DNA of 59,878 bases from assembly GCA_021647245.1 (NCBI GenBank), contig JAKIVC010000016.1, positions 1 through 59,878 on the forward strand, in the 5' to 3' direction. Below the pieces are notes generated by a model. It did not search any database. It was not told the DNA's origin and saw nothing but the letters and a program-made list of their open reading frames with translations. Positions 26,043 to 36,116 of the stretch are shown one piece after another; positions within the stretch are counted from its first letter, which is position 1, and the number at the start of each line of letters is the position of its first letter. The DNA comes from Gammaproteobacteria bacterium (GTDB taxonomy: Bacteria > Pseudomonadota > Gammaproteobacteria > RBG-16-57-12). A program made the position numbers and the translations under genes.

Positions 26043-27182
26043 GTGTCCACCTACCTGGATCACAATGCGACAACGCCGCTGGATGAGCGTGTGCTTGAAG
26101 CAATGCACCCCTTTTTAACAGCAAGTTATGGTAACCCCTCGAGTGTGCACGGCTTTGGCCGCCATATGCGGCGGGCAGTCGACAACGCACGTGAGCAGCT
26201 CGCCGCACTGGTAAATGCTCACCCATCACAGGTCATTTTTACCAGTGGCGGGACCGAGGCCAATAACATGGTTTTTTCTGGATTGGCGCAGCGGCAACCA
26301 CCGGGCCGGGTGCTGATCAGTACGATTGAACACCCGTCGGTGCTGCGCGGCACAAAACATATGGATCGCCTGAAATGGCAGATTGAGAGGATTCCTGTTG
26401 ACCAAGCAGGGCGTGTCGAAGTGGATACTCTGGCGGGTATGATTGATAGCCAGACCCGACTGGTTTCGATCATGGCGGCTAATAACGAAACCGGCACGAT
26501 TCAGGACATTGAGGCCTTGGCTGCCACCTGTCGCGAGCATAACGCAGTTTTTCATTGCGACGCGGTGCAGGCACTAGGGAAAATCAAGGTCGATTTTCCC
26601 GCCAGCATGGCTCACTTGATGAGCCTCTCCAGCCATAAAATTTATGGGCCGCAAGGGTGTGGTGCGTTGGTCGTTGAAAAGTCCATTGATTTGGCACCCC
26701 TTATGTACGGAGGTGGCCAAGAGAGAACACGCCGTGCAGGTACAGAAAATGTAGCCGCCATTGTTGGTTTTGGTCGAGCTGCCGAAATAGCGGCAAATGA
26801 GCTTGAAAAAAACCGGCAACAGCTGTTGTTACTGCGCCAATTATTAGAGCAAATGCTCCAAACCATTGAGGGTGTGGTGCTGTTTGCAACGCAGGCGGAG
26901 CGGCTGCCTAATACCGTGATGTTTGCTGTTGAAGGGGTTGCGGGTGAAACCATGCTGATGGCTCTCGACGAGATGGGATTTGCGGTCTCCAGTGGCGCTG
27001 CCTGTGAAAGTACCAAAGGCGAGCCAAGCCATGTGTTAACGGCAATGGGGGTCTCTTATGAGTTGGCTCAAGCCTCCATACGCATCTCTTTGGGGCGCGC
27101 TAATACAGCACAAGATGTTGAAAATGTCGTTGTGGCTTTGAAACATAAAATTCTGATGATGCGCAGTGTGGCGCGTTATTAA
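26043..27182 (+). CDS. Second, NifS-like cysteine desulfurase in the isc operon
   Basis: A 379-residue PLP enzyme that takes sulfur from cysteine. It starts with GTG two bases after iscR. PLP Lys is in SLSSHKIYGPQGCG, the N-terminus has MSTYLDHNATTPLDERVLEA, and the active loop is SSGAACESTKGEPSHVL with the catalytic Cys. It is clearly different from the downstream IscS: it lacks the longer C-terminus and shares only family motifs. Its alleles in other bacteria are annotated as NifS-like. Why two desulfurases are in one operon is unknown; specialisation for another acceptor or for stress is possible. Confidence 0.92.
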   Translation: MSTYLDHNATTPLDERVLEAMHPFLTASYGNPSSVHGFGRHMRRAVDNAREQLAALVNAHPSQVIFTSGGTEANNMVFSGLAQRQPPGRVLISTIEHPSVLRGTKHMDRLKWQIERIPVDQAGRVEVDTLAGMIDSQTRLVSIMAANNETGTIQDIEALAATCREHNAVFHCDAVQALGKIKVDFPASMAHLMSLSSHKIYGPQGCGALVVEKSIDLAPLMYGGGQERTRRAGTENVAAIVGFGRAAEIAANELEKNRQQLLLLRQLLEQMLQTIEGVVLFATQAERLPNTVMFAVEGVAGETMLMALDEMGFAVSSGAACESTKGEPSHVLTAMGVSYELAQASIRISLGRANTAQDVENVVVALKHKILMMRSVARY

Positions 27183-27242
27183 ATACGATCAAATGAAAAT
27201 ATTCCTGGCGACAGTAGAACACCTGAAAGGTAAGTGTAAATT

Positions 27243-28457
27243 ATGAAGCGTCCAATCTATCTCGATTACTCTGCAACCACCCCGGTTGATCCCCGTGTGG
27301 CCAAAAAGATGATGAACTACCTGACCATGGACGGTGAGTTTGGTAACCCGGCCTCTCGCTCCCATGTCTATGGTTGGCAGGCAGAAGAGGCCGTTGAGTG
27401 GTCACGCAACCAGGTGGCTAACCTGATTGGTGCCGATGCCAAAGAGATTGTCTGGACATCCGGCGCAACTGAGGCGGACAATTTGGCAATAAAAGGCGCG
27501 GCGCACTTCTACAACAAGAAGGGCAAGCACATTATTACCTGTAAAACTGAGCACAAGGCGGTATTGGATAGTTGCCGTCAACTGGAGCGCGAAGGTTTCG
27601 AGGTGACTTATCTCGACCCTGAAAGTAACGGCTTGATTGATCTGAATAAGCTGCAAGCGGCGATGCGTGATGACACCGTTTTAGTCTCCATTATGCACGT
27701 TAATAATGAAATAGGGGTGATTCAGGATATTGCCAAGATAGGTGAGATCTGCCGTGAGCGCGGTATTGTTTTTCATGTGGATGCCGCACAAAGTGCCGGC
27801 AAGGTGGCCATCGACATGAAGAGCCTGAAGGTTGATCTGTTATCACTCTCTGCCCATAAAATATATGGCCCTAAGGGAATGGGCGCACTTTATGTGCGCC
27901 GTAAGCCGCGCATCCGTATCGAGGCGCAGATGCACGGTGGTGGCCATGAGCGTGGGATGCGCTCGGGTACCTTGCCGGTACACCAGATTGTTGGCATGGG
28001 TGAGGCCTTTCGTATCGCCCGTGAAGAGCTGGCGATGGAGACCGAGCACGCGACTGCCTTGCGTGAGCGATTCCTTAAAGGTGTTGAGGGTATTGAAGAG
28101 ATCTACATTAATGGTGATATGACACAGCGTATTCCGCAAAATTTGAATATCAGTTTTAACTTTGTTGAGGGGGAGTCACTGATTATGGCGCTGAAGGATC
28201 TGGCGGTTTCATCCGGCTCCGCTTGCACCTCCGCAAGCCTTGAACCCTCTTATGTGTTGCGTGCGATTGGTCGCAGTGATGAGTTGGCACATAGCTCGTT
28301 ACGCTTTTCATTTGGTCGCTTTACCACTGAAGAAAATGTGGACTTTGCGGCTAAATTGATCCAGGAAAAGCTGGGTAGGCTACGTGATTTGTCGCCGCTG
28401 TGGGAGATGCATAAAGAGGGTATCGATATCGAAAAAGTTCAGTGGGCAGCCCATTAA
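27243..28457 (+). CDS. iscS: Cysteine desulfurase IscS
   Basis: A 404-residue housekeeping desulfurase that provides sulfur to IscU and to tRNA thiolation. PLP Lys is in [19 protein letters not shown] and the active-site loop is [20 protein letters not shown]. The C-terminal sequence [20 protein letters not shown] is the IscU-interaction end typical of E. coli IscS. The length is exactly that of the E. coli protein. It is separated from the other desulfurase by 60 bp. Confidence 0.98.
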   Translation: MKRPIYLDYSATTPVDPRVAKKMMNYLTMDGEFGNPASRSHVYGWQAEEAVEWSRNQVANLIGADAKEIVWTSGATEADNLAIKGAAHFYNKKGKHIITCKTEHKAVLDSCRQLEREGFEVTYLDPESNGLIDLNKLQAAMRDDTVLVSIMHVNNEIGVIQDIAKIGEICRERGIVFHVDAAQSAGKVAIDMKSLKVDLLSLSAHKIYGPKGMGALYVRRKPRIRIEAQMHGGGHERGMRSGTLPVHQIVGMGEAFRIAREELAMETEHATALRERFLKGVEGIEEIYINGDMTQRIPQNLNISFNFVEGESLIMALKDLAVSSGSACTSASLEPSYVLRAIGRSDELAHSSLRFSFGRFTTEENVDFAAKLIQEKLGRLRDLSPLWEMHKEGIDIEKVQWAAH

Positions 28458-28475
28458 GATTCAGAGGTAATTATC

Positions 28476-28853
28476 ATGGCATATACAGAAAAAGTACTCG
28501 ATCACTACGAAAATCCCCGCAATGTGGGTTCGTTTGATAAAGAAGAGAAAAATGTGGGTACCGGCATGGTGGGTGCGCCCGCTTGTGGTGATGTGATGAA
28601 GCTACAGATCAAAGTTAATGATCAGGGTGTGATTGAAGATGCCTGCTTTAAAACCTACGGTTGCGGCTCTGCTATTGCCTCCAGTTCACTGGTTACCGAG
28701 TGGGTGAAAGGCAAGACACTGGATGAAGCGTTAAGCATTAAAAACTCTGAAATTGTCGATGAGCTTGAGTTGCCACCGGTTAAGGTTCACTGCTCGGTAC
28801 TGGCAGAAGATGCCATTAAGGCCGCAGTAGAAGACCTTAAGAAAAAGCAGTAA
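28476..28853 (+). CDS. iscU: Fe-S scaffold IscU
   Basis: A 125-residue scaffold that assembles Fe-S clusters from IscS sulfur. The three ligand Cys lie in [27 protein letters not shown] and [15 protein letters not shown], and the HscA-binding LPPVK motif is present (ELPPVKVHC). Ordinary length and position 18 bases after iscS. Confidence 0.98.
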   Translation: MAYTEKVLDHYENPRNVGSFDKEEKNVGTGMVGAPACGDVMKLQIKVNDQGVIEDACFKTYGCGSAIASSSLVTEWVKGKTLDEALSIKNSEIVDELELPPVKVHCSVLAEDAIKAAVEDLKKKQ

Positions 28854-28863
28854 GGAGAAGCAT

Positions 28864-29187
28864 ATGGCGCTAACAATGACTGAGGCGGCCGCAGGCCATG
28901 TTCAAGCCTTTCTTGAAAGCCGGGGCAAAGGTGTTGGCCTGCGTCTGGGTGTGAAAACCAGCGGCTGTTCGGGCATGGCTTATGTGCTTGAGTTTGCGGA
29001 TCAGCTTGAGCCGGGTGACCAAGTGTTTGAAGATAAAGGGGTGAAGATTATCGTTGATGAAAAGAGCCTGCTTTATCTGGATGGTACCGAGCTGGACTTT
29101 ACCAAAGAGGGGCTGAATGAGGGCTTTAAATTCAACAACCCCAATGTTAAAGATGCTTGTGGTTGTGGTGAAAGCTTTAACGTCTGA
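28864..29187 (+). CDS. iscA: A-type Fe-S carrier IscA
   Basis: A 107-residue A-type carrier protein that hands clusters or iron to target proteins. Cluster ligands are [14 protein letters not shown] (Cys 35) and ACGCGESF (two Cys near the end). It overlaps the ATG of hscB by one base (stop TGA within TGATG). AAGGAGAAGCAT precedes ATG. Confidence 0.97.
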   Translation: MALTMTEAAAGHVQAFLESRGKGVGLRLGVKTSGCSGMAYVLEFADQLEPGDQVFEDKGVKIIVDEKSLLYLDGTELDFTKEGLNEGFKFNNPNVKDACGCGESFNV

Positions 29188-29714
29188 TGATCGACCTTCC
29201 TTGCACTGATAACTACTTTGAGCTATTCCAATTGCCGCTTCAATTCGCAATTGACCCGTCGCAGCTAAGCCGCGCTTATCGAGAGCTACAGCGGGTCGTT
29301 CACCCTGACCGATTTGTGAACGCCTCAGCTCACGAGCGTTGCCTGGCTCAACAAAAAGCGACCTTGGTCAATGATGGTTACCGGATACTGCGAGACGATC
29401 TCTGCCGCGCTCGCCATCTATTACAGCTAAAGCATGTTGAGTGTCAGCAGCATACCCTGAATGATACGGAGTTCCTGATGACGCAGATGCAGCTGCGGGA
29501 AGAGTTAGAGATGATTGCAGCCAACCAGGATTTAGGTCAGCTAGGCGCGCTTTTCACACATGTACAACAGCAGCAGCAAGCGTGTAAAGATCGATTGCAG
29601 GCTCTTTTTTCCGCAAAAGATGATCTTCAGCCTGCCTGTGATGAGGTGATTAAGTTACAATTTCTCAATAAACTATATGAAGAGGCAGCGTCATTGGAAG
29701 AGCGTCTCACTTAA
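29187..29714 (+). CDS. hscB: Fe-S co-chaperone HscB
   Basis: A 175-residue J-domain protein that delivers IscU to HscA and stimulates its ATPase. The HPD motif is in RVVHPDRFVNASAHE, followed by the acidic C-terminal helical domain. Start ATG overlaps the iscA stop. Sequence FELFQLPLQFAIDPSQLSRA is the usual HscB opening. A long inverted repeat lies between it and hscA. Confidence 0.96.
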   Translation: MIDLPCTDNYFELFQLPLQFAIDPSQLSRAYRELQRVVHPDRFVNASAHERCLAQQKATLVNDGYRILRDDLCRARHLLQLKHVECQQHTLNDTEFLMTQMQLREELEMIAANQDLGQLGALFTHVQQQQQACKDRLQALFSAKDDLQPACDEVIKLQFLNKLYEEAASLEERLT

Positions 29715-29731
29715 GCCAATCCAATCAATGA

Positions 29732-29795
29732 GAGAGTGTTGCACGAGAAGTCGTTTTCATTCCGGCAAGGAAAAAACAAATCATGCAACACTCTC
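29732..29795 (+). repeat. Intercistronic stem between hscB and hscA
   Basis: GAGAGTGTTGCA (29732-29743) and TGCAACACTCTC (29784-29795) are perfect 12-base reverse complements around about 40 bases. The predicted mRNA stem ends 20 bases before the hscA ATG. It may regulate translation or mark a processing site that sets HscB:HscA ratio. No T-run follows, so it is unlikely to terminate. Confidence 0.6.
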
Positions 29796-29814
29796 AATGA
29801 ATTAAAGAAACGTC

Positions 29815-31683
29815 ATGGCACTACTACAAATCAGTGAACCCGGCCTTAGTGCCGCCCCCCATCAATATCGCTTAGCGGCCGGTATCGACCTGGGTACGAC
29901 TAACTCATTAGTCGCCAGTGTTCGTAATGGTATTGCTGAAGCGCTGTGCGACGAATCGGGGGAGTATATCTTACCCTCGGTCGTGCGCTATCGCGAAAAC
30001 GCAGCGCCCCAAGTGGGGGCGCAAGCGCTGGCGGCTGCCAGCGAAGACCCTCTGAATACCATCGCATCCGTCAAGCGCCTCATGGGGCGTGGCATAGAAG
30101 ACATTAAACACCTCGGAGCACGTCTACCGTATCAGTTTGTTGCGGGTGATAGTCAGATGCCACGTATTCACACCGTTGTGGGTGATGTCAGTCCTGTTGA
30201 AATTTCTGCTGAAATCCTTAAAACACTGAAGCTACGAGCCGAGTCGACTCTCGGTGGCGAGCTTACCGGTGTTGTTATTACCGTGCCTGCCTACTTTGAT
30301 GATGCACAGCGCCAGGCAACCAAAGATGCTGCCACGGTCGCGGGATTAAAGGTGATGCGCCTGCTGAATGAGCCAACGGCGGCAGCGCTGGCCTATGGGC
30401 TTGATCAGAGTGCAGAGGGTATTCATGCCATCTATGATCTGGGTGGCGGTACCTTTGATATTTCCATATTGCGGATGCAAAAAGGGGTGTTTGAGGTGCT
30501 TTCAACCGGCGGCGATTCGGCGCTAGGTGGCGATGATTTTGATCGGGTACTGGCTGAGTGGGTGATGGAACAGGCGAAGATTGATGATGATGCCAAGCAT
30601 AATCAGTTACGCCATGTGATGGCGATAGCCCGACGAGCCAAAGAGCGGCTGACAGAGGTCGAGTCGGTCACTATTAAGCTTGATGCCAGCTTTGGTGTGG
30701 CGTGGCAGGGTGAAATAACCCGCCAACAGTTTAATCAGCGGGTAGAGGCTTTCGTTTCACGGACGCTGGTTGCCTGTCGGCGTGCGATGCGAGATGCCAA
30801 TATCAGCGTGGATGAAATTAAAGAGGTGGTCATGGTCGGCGGCTCCACTCGGGTGCCACTGGTGCGAGAAAAAGTGGGTGAGTTTTTTGCGTTAGCGCCA
30901 CTCACCACCATAGACCCCGACAAAGTTGTCTCGATGGGTGCGGCGCAACAAGCGGATATTCTGGTAGGCAATCAACCGGCTGATGATGCACTGCTGCTGG
31001 ATGTTATTCCACTTTCACTGGGGCTGGAGACGATGGGCGAGCTGGTGGAAAAAGTGGTGCCGCGCAACACCACAATCCCCGTGGCGCGTGCTCAGGATTT
31101 TACTACGTTTAAAGATGGTCAGACGGCAATGACGATTCACGTGTTGCAGGGTGAGCGAGAGCTGGTCTCTGACTGTCGTTCGTTGGCGCGTTTTACCCTC
31201 AGGGGAATTCCGCCAAAAGCCGCTGGCGGTGCGAAAATACGGGTTACTTTTCAAGTGGATGCAGATGGCTTGCTGACGGTGTCTGCCAAAGAGCTGACCA
31301 CAGGCGTTGAGAGTTGTGTAGAGGTAAAACCTTCCTACGGACTGGAGGCGAGTGAAATTGAGAGCATGCTGCGCGACTCGATGAGCCATGCAAAAGAGGA
31401 TTTGGAGGCGCGTCGCCTGCGCGAAGCTCAGGTAGAGGCTAACCGTTTAGTCGAGTCGGTTGATGTGGCGCTCAATGCAGATGCCCGCTTGCTAAGTGAT
31501 CAGGAGCGAGCAGCAATCGAGCAAGCACTATCGGCTCTTAAAGCCGTTATGAATGGTGATGACCACAGCGCTATCCAGCAGAACAGCTCTGTGTTACAAA
31601 AAGCGACCGCTGACTTTGCAGCCCGGCGCATGGATGCCAGTATTAAACAGGTCCTTGCTGGCCATCAAGTGGATGACATTTAA
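29815..31683 (+). CDS. hscA: Fe-S assembly chaperone HscA (Hsc66)
   Basis: A 622-residue Hsp70-type chaperone that uses ATP to release clusters from IscU. The nucleotide domain opens with [19 protein letters not shown], and has [14 protein letters not shown] and [17 protein letters not shown]. The linker [20 protein letters not shown] is intact. The C-terminal lid is shorter than DnaK and has no EEVD-like tail, which is usual for HscA. The stop is followed after one base by fdx. Confidence 0.97.
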   Translation: MALLQISEPGLSAAPHQYRLAAGIDLGTTNSLVASVRNGIAEALCDESGEYILPSVVRYRENAAPQVGAQALAAASEDPLNTIASVKRLMGRGIEDIKHLGARLPYQFVAGDSQMPRIHTVVGDVSPVEISAEILKTLKLRAESTLGGELTGVVITVPAYFDDAQRQATKDAATVAGLKVMRLLNEPTAAALAYGLDQSAEGIHAIYDLGGGTFDISILRMQKGVFEVLSTGGDSALGGDDFDRVLAEWVMEQAKIDDDAKHNQLRHVMAIARRAKERLTEVESVTIKLDASFGVAWQGEITRQQFNQRVEAFVSRTLVACRRAMRDANISVDEIKEVVMVGGSTRVPLVREKVGEFFALAPLTTIDPDKVVSMGAAQQADILVGNQPADDALLLDVIPLSLGLETMGELVEKVVPRNTTIPVARAQDFTTFKDGQTAMTIHVLQGERELVSDCRSLARFTLRGIPPKAAGGAKIRVTFQVDADGLLTVSAKELTTGVESCVEVKPSYGLEASEIESMLRDSMSHAKEDLEARRLREAQVEANRLVESVDVALNADARLLSDQERAAIEQALSALKAVMNGDDHSAIQQNSSVLQKATADFAARRMDASIKQVLAGHQVDDI

Positions 31684-31684
31684 C

Positions 31685-32026
31685 ATGCCAAAAATCATTT
31701 TCCTACCCCACGAAACCCTCTGCCCAGAAGGTGCTGTGATTGAGGCCGAGCCAGGTGTCAGTATTTGTGATGCCGCATTGGCAAATGACATTGAGATTGA
31801 ACACGCCTGTGAGAAAGTCGGTGCTTGTACCACCTGCCATGTCATCGTCCGCGAAGGTGCAGACTCACTGAATGAAGCGACTGAAGATGAAGATGATATG
31901 CTGGATAAAGCGTGGGGGCTGGAACCCGATTCTCGACTCAGCTGCCAGGCAGTGGTTGCTGATGAAACGCTGGTGGTGGAGATACCCAAATACACCATTA
32001 ACTTGGTTTCGGAGGGGAGCAAATGA
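31685..32026 (+). CDS. fdx: Isc [2Fe-2S] ferredoxin
   Basis: A 113-residue adrenodoxin-type ferredoxin, the electron donor of Isc assembly. Start ATG at 31685 (MPKIIFLPHETLCPEGAVIE) is one base after the hscA stop. Cluster ligands are in CEKVGACTTCHVIV and LSCQAVV. The 3' end overlaps the iscX ATG by four bases. Confidence 0.97.
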   Translation: MPKIIFLPHETLCPEGAVIEAEPGVSICDAALANDIEIEHACEKVGACTTCHVIVREGADSLNEATEDEDDMLDKAWGLEPDSRLSCQAVVADETLVVEIPKYTINLVSEGSK

Positions 32027-32217
32027 AGTGGATAGATCTATTTGATATCGCCATCGCACTGGACGAGGCTCACCCGGATGTTGACCCAAAGCGAGTACGT
32101 TTCACCGATTTGCACAACTGGGTCATTGAACTTGCTGAGTTTGATGATGATCCAAGCCACACGGGCGAAAAGGTGTTAGAGGCGATACAGATGACATGGA
32201 TTGATGAGCGCGACTAA
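32023..32217 (+). CDS. iscX: IscX (YfhJ)
   Basis: A 64-residue acidic protein that binds IscS and iron and tunes cysteine desulfurase. The conserved start MKWIDLFDIAIALDEAHPDV and DPKRVRFTDLHNWV are clear. It ends the isc operon and precedes a hairpin. Confidence 0.95.
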   Translation: MKWIDLFDIAIALDEAHPDVDPKRVRFTDLHNWVIELAEFDDDPSHTGEKVLEAIQMTWIDERD

Positions 32218-32225
32218 TCTTGGCA

Positions 32226-32247
32226 AGCCAGCCGGTGAAGGCTGGCT
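32226..32247. terminator. Hairpin between iscX and lpoB
   Basis: AGCCAGCC-GGTGAA-GGCTGGCT is a perfect eight-pair GC-rich stem located in the gap between convergent genes. There is no T-run on either side, so any termination is weak or needs a factor. Confidence 0.5.
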
Positions 32248-32270
32248 CTGTCAAAATTGAGGATTTATGG

Positions 32271-32876
32271 TTACCAGTTAAGCATAGATTTCTCAGAAAC
32301 TTTTTGAATTTTCTTCTGCCCCACCCACACTTCACGATTGGTTTTTACATTAATCAGCTTTAAATCGACCTGATAAGAGGTTACAGATTTTCTACCGGAT
32401 TTATCTGCAATCGAGTTAATTGAGCCAGAGAGCATAAAGGTTGATGCTTGCTCTTGTCCCGCCTCAACGGCTTGCGCTGCGTGCAGATCCTGGTCTGATT
32501 TTTCATTACGAAGATCCTGGCGCTCTGAACCACTGACAACAAAGTCAGCCAAATCGCTGCGAATAACGGCTTTTTTGATGTCATTAATAAACATATCAAC
32601 CGGAATATGCTCGTGTGATTTATTTTTAACTCGACCAATCATAATAACCGCACGTTCGCCCGGATGTGCGCGGTTAAAGCGCTTCAACCAAGGGAATGAG
32701 AGCATGTCAGTAATCATCTCATCAGCGACCAGCTGTGAATCTTTACTGTTCCAGCGATCGCTGATGGCATGCTCTTCTGATGCATCTACCCGCATAACAT
32801 TTGTACCGCCACAGCCGGTGACAACCAGGGTGAGCAGCAGAAGGAGTGCTAAGGGTACTGTTTTTAGAGTGTTCAT
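32271..32876 (-). CDS. lpoB: Penicillin-binding protein activator LpoB-like lipoprotein
   Basis: A 201-residue outer-membrane lipoprotein. Lipobox LVVTGC follows a hydrophobic signal (TVPLALLLLLTL). The C-terminal domain has the LpoB blocks VIMIGRVKNKSHEHIPVDMF, RSDLADFVVSGSERQDLR and FMLSGSINSIADKSG. In E. coli LpoB spans the periplasm to activate PBP1B. The usual long disordered linker is short here. Convergent with the isc operon. Confidence 0.85.
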   Translation of the reverse strand: MNTLKTVPLALLLLLTLVVTGCGGTNVMRVDASEEHAISDRWNSKDSQLVADEMITDMLSFPWLKRFNRAHPGERAVIMIGRVKNKSHEHIPVDMFINDIKKAVIRSDLADFVVSGSERQDLRNEKSDQDLHAAQAVEAGQEQASTFMLSGSINSIADKSGRKSVTSYQVDLKLINVKTNREVWVGQKKIQKVSEKSMLNW

Positions 32877-33082
32877 TTTTTATCATCCTAATAAATGTTT
32901 GTTCGCCCGCATTATGCCGTATCAATCATGCGAGGTATAGTGCGGCGTTTATATTGGGGGAAAGTTCGCCGCAGCAGCCCCTGCGCACAGTGTGTGATCG
33001 CTTTCTCATCTCCTCTATTTCCTCATGCCGTGCGATGCACTACACTAGCGTATTGTCACTAGCCAGTTTTTAAAAGCAATCT

Positions 33083-33883
33083 ATGTCTGATCACCTGTTA
33101 TGTTTAATAAAAAAAGTATTTTTTATCCTTATTGTTACGGCACCGCTGCATTTAAGTGGTTGCGCCACTTTGGAGGCCGATATGCCTTCAGGCTGGAGCT
33201 CTGAACGACTCTACGAAGAGGGGGTCGACTCACTGCGCCATGAGGACTACACCTTTGCAATCGAACACTTCGAAATGATGGAGAGTCGCTTTCCGTTTGA
33301 AGCACTCACCCAGCAGGCGATGCTGATGAATGCCTTTGCTTACTACAAGGTGAATGACCCTGAATCAGCAATCGCTGCGGCTAACCGTTTCATCAAGCTC
33401 TACCCAACCCACTCTGATGTTGATTATGCCTATTATTTACGTGGTTTAGCGCACTTTCACAGCCGCGATAGTTTCATGGATGATCTTTTCAAGGTCGACC
33501 CGGCCAAGCGAGATCCGGAGTCTGTGCAGCGCTCTTTTTACTACTTTTCAGAACTGATTAGTCGCTTTCCGGGTAGCCGCTATGTTGCCGATGCCAGGCA
33601 ACGCATGCTGTTTCTGCGTAACAGTTTGGCGCGTAATGAAGTACATATCGCCCAACACTATATAGAACGTGGTGCCTATATCGCCGCGGTTAATCACAGT
33701 AAAGAGGTGCTGGAGCGATTTAATGGTACCCCCTCAACAGGGGATGCATTGGCAGCTATGACAGAAGCCTATATTCTGCTCAAACATATTGACCTGGCGC
33801 AGGATGCACTCAAAGTATTGCAATATAACGACCCTGATCACCCGGCCATTTCCGAGTTGCTCGACAAACTGGCCAATGCTTAA
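33083..33883 (+). CDS. bamD: Outer membrane assembly lipoprotein BamD
   Basis: A 266-residue essential BAM-complex lipoprotein that folds beta-barrel proteins. Signal and lipobox are LHLSGCATL. Five TPR-like repeats follow, including RLYEEGVDSLRHEDYTFAIE and FEMMESRFPFEALTQQAMLM. YYFSELISRFPGSRYVADAR is a conserved family block. The start gives a positively charged, rather long signal (DHLLCLIKKVFFILIVTAP). It is followed after 14 bases by a nitroreductase gene. Confidence 0.95.
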   Translation: MSDHLLCLIKKVFFILIVTAPLHLSGCATLEADMPSGWSSERLYEEGVDSLRHEDYTFAIEHFEMMESRFPFEALTQQAMLMNAFAYYKVNDPESAIAAANRFIKLYPTHSDVDYAYYLRGLAHFHSRDSFMDDLFKVDPAKRDPESVQRSFYYFSELISRFPGSRYVADARQRMLFLRNSLARNEVHIAQHYIERGAYIAAVNHSKEVLERFNGTPSTGDALAAMTEAYILLKHIDLAQDALKVLQYNDPDHPAISELLDKLANA

Positions 33884-33897
33884 CAGGAGATAACAAG

Positions 33898-34431
33898 ATG
33901 TGGGACCTTTTTGCTACGGTACGAAACCGCCATTCAGTGCGTAAATATCAGGCCGACATGCCGGTAGAACAAGAGAAACTGCACGCCATACTGGAAACGG
34001 CCTGCGCCGCTCCCAGTGCGGGCGATCTACAGGCTTATCATATTTATGCGGTAACGTCTGTAGAGCAGCGCGCCGAGATCACCGCAGCAGCACAAGGGCA
34101 GTCATTTATTAATGAAGCGCCACTCTGCTTGGTGTTTTGCAGTGACCCACAACGCTCAGCCAGTGAGTTTGCAGCGCGAGGCGAGGCACTCTACGCCCTG
34201 CAAGATACCACTATAGCTGCGGCATACGCGCAACTGGCCGCGGTTGCCGCAGGGCTGGGATCGGCATGGGTTGGTCAGTTTGACGAGCAGCCGTTAATAG
34301 ACGCGCTTAAGATAAAAGAGGGGCTGAAACCGATAGCCATCTTGACCATCGGTTACCCTGCCGAATTGCCCGAACTCTCGTCACGCCGGCAGATGAAAGA
34401 GGTGGTAACGCTCTGTGAAAAACCTGCTTAG
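33898..34431 (+). CDS. Nitroreductase-family FMN oxidoreductase
   Basis: A 177-residue FMN-dependent oxidoreductase. Conserved blocks are RNRHSVRKYQADMP, CAAPSAGDLQAYHIYAV and AVAAGLGSAWVGQFDE. This resembles the small nitroreductase-like proteins of archaea and sulfur bacteria rather than NfsA or NfsB. Physiological substrate unknown. ACAGGAGATAACAAG precedes ATG. It lies 14 bases after bamD and converges with nadE. Confidence 0.88.
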   Translation: MWDLFATVRNRHSVRKYQADMPVEQEKLHAILETACAAPSAGDLQAYHIYAVTSVEQRAEITAAAQGQSFINEAPLCLVFCSDPQRSASEFAARGEALYALQDTTIAAAYAQLAAVAAGLGSAWVGQFDEQPLIDALKIKEGLKPIAILTIGYPAELPELSSRRQMKEVVTLCEKPA

Positions 34432-34466
34432 GCACTTTGCTCGCACCAAGCGACACCGCAATAAAA

Positions 34467-36113
34467 TCAACGTTGTCGGCGGTTATAAGCTGAAGTGATT
34501 GGGTAGCGGCGGTCACGACCAAATGCCCGTTGCGTGACTCGCACCCCTGGGGCCGCTTGGCGGCGTTTGTATTCATTCAGATCAACCAAGCGAACCACCC
34601 GCTTAACCGTTTTCTCTTCAAATCCCGCAGCAATAATCTCCTCAATACACTGCTCTTGCTCCACATAACGCGCCAAAATAGCATCCAGAATATTGTAGGG
34701 TGGCAAGCTATCCTGATCTTTTTGGTCAGGTGCCAGCTCAGCAGAGGGTGGGCGATCAATGACCCGCTGCGGAATGACCTTAGAAAGGGCGTTGCGATAT
34801 TCAGACAGGCGGTATACCAGCATTTTGGGCACATCTTTCAGTACCGCGAAGCCACCCGCCATATCACCATAAAGTGTGGCATAACCCACTGCCATCTCAC
34901 TTTTGTTACCGGTGGTTAAGACAATTTTACCTTTTTTATTGGAGATGGCCATTAACAGCACCCCGCGGCAGCGTGCCTGAAGGTTCTCCTCGGTGGTATC
35001 CGCTGGCAAACCGGAAAACTCATCAGCCAGGCTGCACATAAAAGCATCGTAAAGCGGTTCGATAGTGATCACACGGTAATCGACACCCAGTGTCACCGCC
35101 TCTTCTGCGGCATCCTCAAGGCTCATGTCGGCAGTGTAGCGTGAGGGCATCATGACCGCTTCAACACGATCAGCGCCAATGGCATCCACTGCAATCGCCA
35201 GCGTCAACGCTGAGTCAATGCCCCCAGAAAGCCCGAGTACTGCGCCACTAAAGCCGTTTTTATCAATGTAATCCCGCACCCCAAGCACTAGCGCACGATA
35301 GATATTACGCTCTTCGCGAAAGGTGGGTTGGCTGATGCCACGTTGAGTAGTGATGCCATCGTTGCTGCGAAAAAACTCAGCGACAAATAGCCCCTCTTCA
35401 AAGAATGGCACCTGCTGTTGCAGATCTCCCTGTGCATCCACAACAAACGATCCACCATCAAAAACCAGCTCATCCTGGCCGCCAATTAGATTGGTATAGA
35501 CAATGGGAGATGCGGTTTCACGGGCACGCTGCCGAGCCACTTTAATGCGCTCCTCTCCCTTGGCTACGTGATAGGGGGAAGCGTTGGCCACTAATAGTAG
35601 CTCTGCACCTTGTGCAACGGCTTCAGCGGCTGGTTCAACATGCCACATATCTTCGCAGATCAGTAGTGCTAATTTAAAACCATTCACCTCAAGGGTTGCG
35701 GGGGGCTTTGTCGTCGAATCAAAATAGCGTTTTTCATCAAAAACACCATAATTTGGCAAAAATCGTTTATAGGTAGTGGCCAAAATAGCACCCTCTGCAA
35801 TGGCAGAGAGCGCATTATAAGTGTGGCCATTGAGCTGCTGCGGGTAGCCAACAATTGCGGTGATACCGATCATCTGTTGCTGCAACCGCTTAAGCCCGAG
35901 GTTAATGCGCTGGTACAGCCCCGCACGTAACAGCAGGTCTTCTGGTGGGTAGCCGGTAAGTGCCAGCTCCGGGAATAGGATTACATCCGCATCGAGCTCG
36001 TCCCGTGCGCGTACCGCCGCATCAACCAGCTGGGTAACATTGCCCTCTACGTCACCGACCAACATATTGAGTTGTCCCATTACAATGCGTAGATTATTAC
36101 TCTGCCCTGCCAT
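34467..36113 (-). CDS. nadE: Glutamine-dependent NAD+ synthetase
   Basis: A 548-residue enzyme converting deamido-NAD to NAD with Gln. An N-terminal nitrilase-like glutaminase has the Glu-Lys-Cys triad in FPELALTGYPPEDL, TYKRFLPNYG and LLICEDMWH. The C-terminal synthetase domain has LGLSGGIDSALTLAIAVDAI. The length fits the bacterial two-domain form. It follows the sucD-like gene with three bases between, so it is the third gene of the sucC-sucD-nadE operon. Confidence 0.96.
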   Translation of the reverse strand: MAGQSNNLRIVMGQLNMLVGDVEGNVTQLVDAAVRARDELDADVILFPELALTGYPPEDLLLRAGLYQRINLGLKRLQQQMIGITAIVGYPQQLNGHTYNALSAIAEGAILATTYKRFLPNYGVFDEKRYFDSTTKPPATLEVNGFKLALLICEDMWHVEPAAEAVAQGAELLLVANASPYHVAKGEERIKVARQRARETASPIVYTNLIGGQDELVFDGGSFVVDAQGDLQQQVPFFEEGLFVAEFFRSNDGITTQRGISQPTFREERNIYRALVLGVRDYIDKNGFSGAVLGLSGGIDSALTLAIAVDAIGADRVEAVMMPSRYTADMSLEDAAEEAVTLGVDYRVITIEPLYDAFMCSLADEFSGLPADTTEENLQARCRGVLLMAISNKKGKIVLTTGNKSEMAVGYATLYGDMAGGFAVLKDVPKMLVYRLSEYRNALSKVIPQRVIDRPPSAELAPDQKDQDSLPPYNILDAILARYVEQEQCIEEIIAAGFEEKTVKRVVRLVDLNEYKRRQAAPGVRVTQRAFGRDRRYPITSAYNRRQR

Positions 36114-36116
36114 TCA

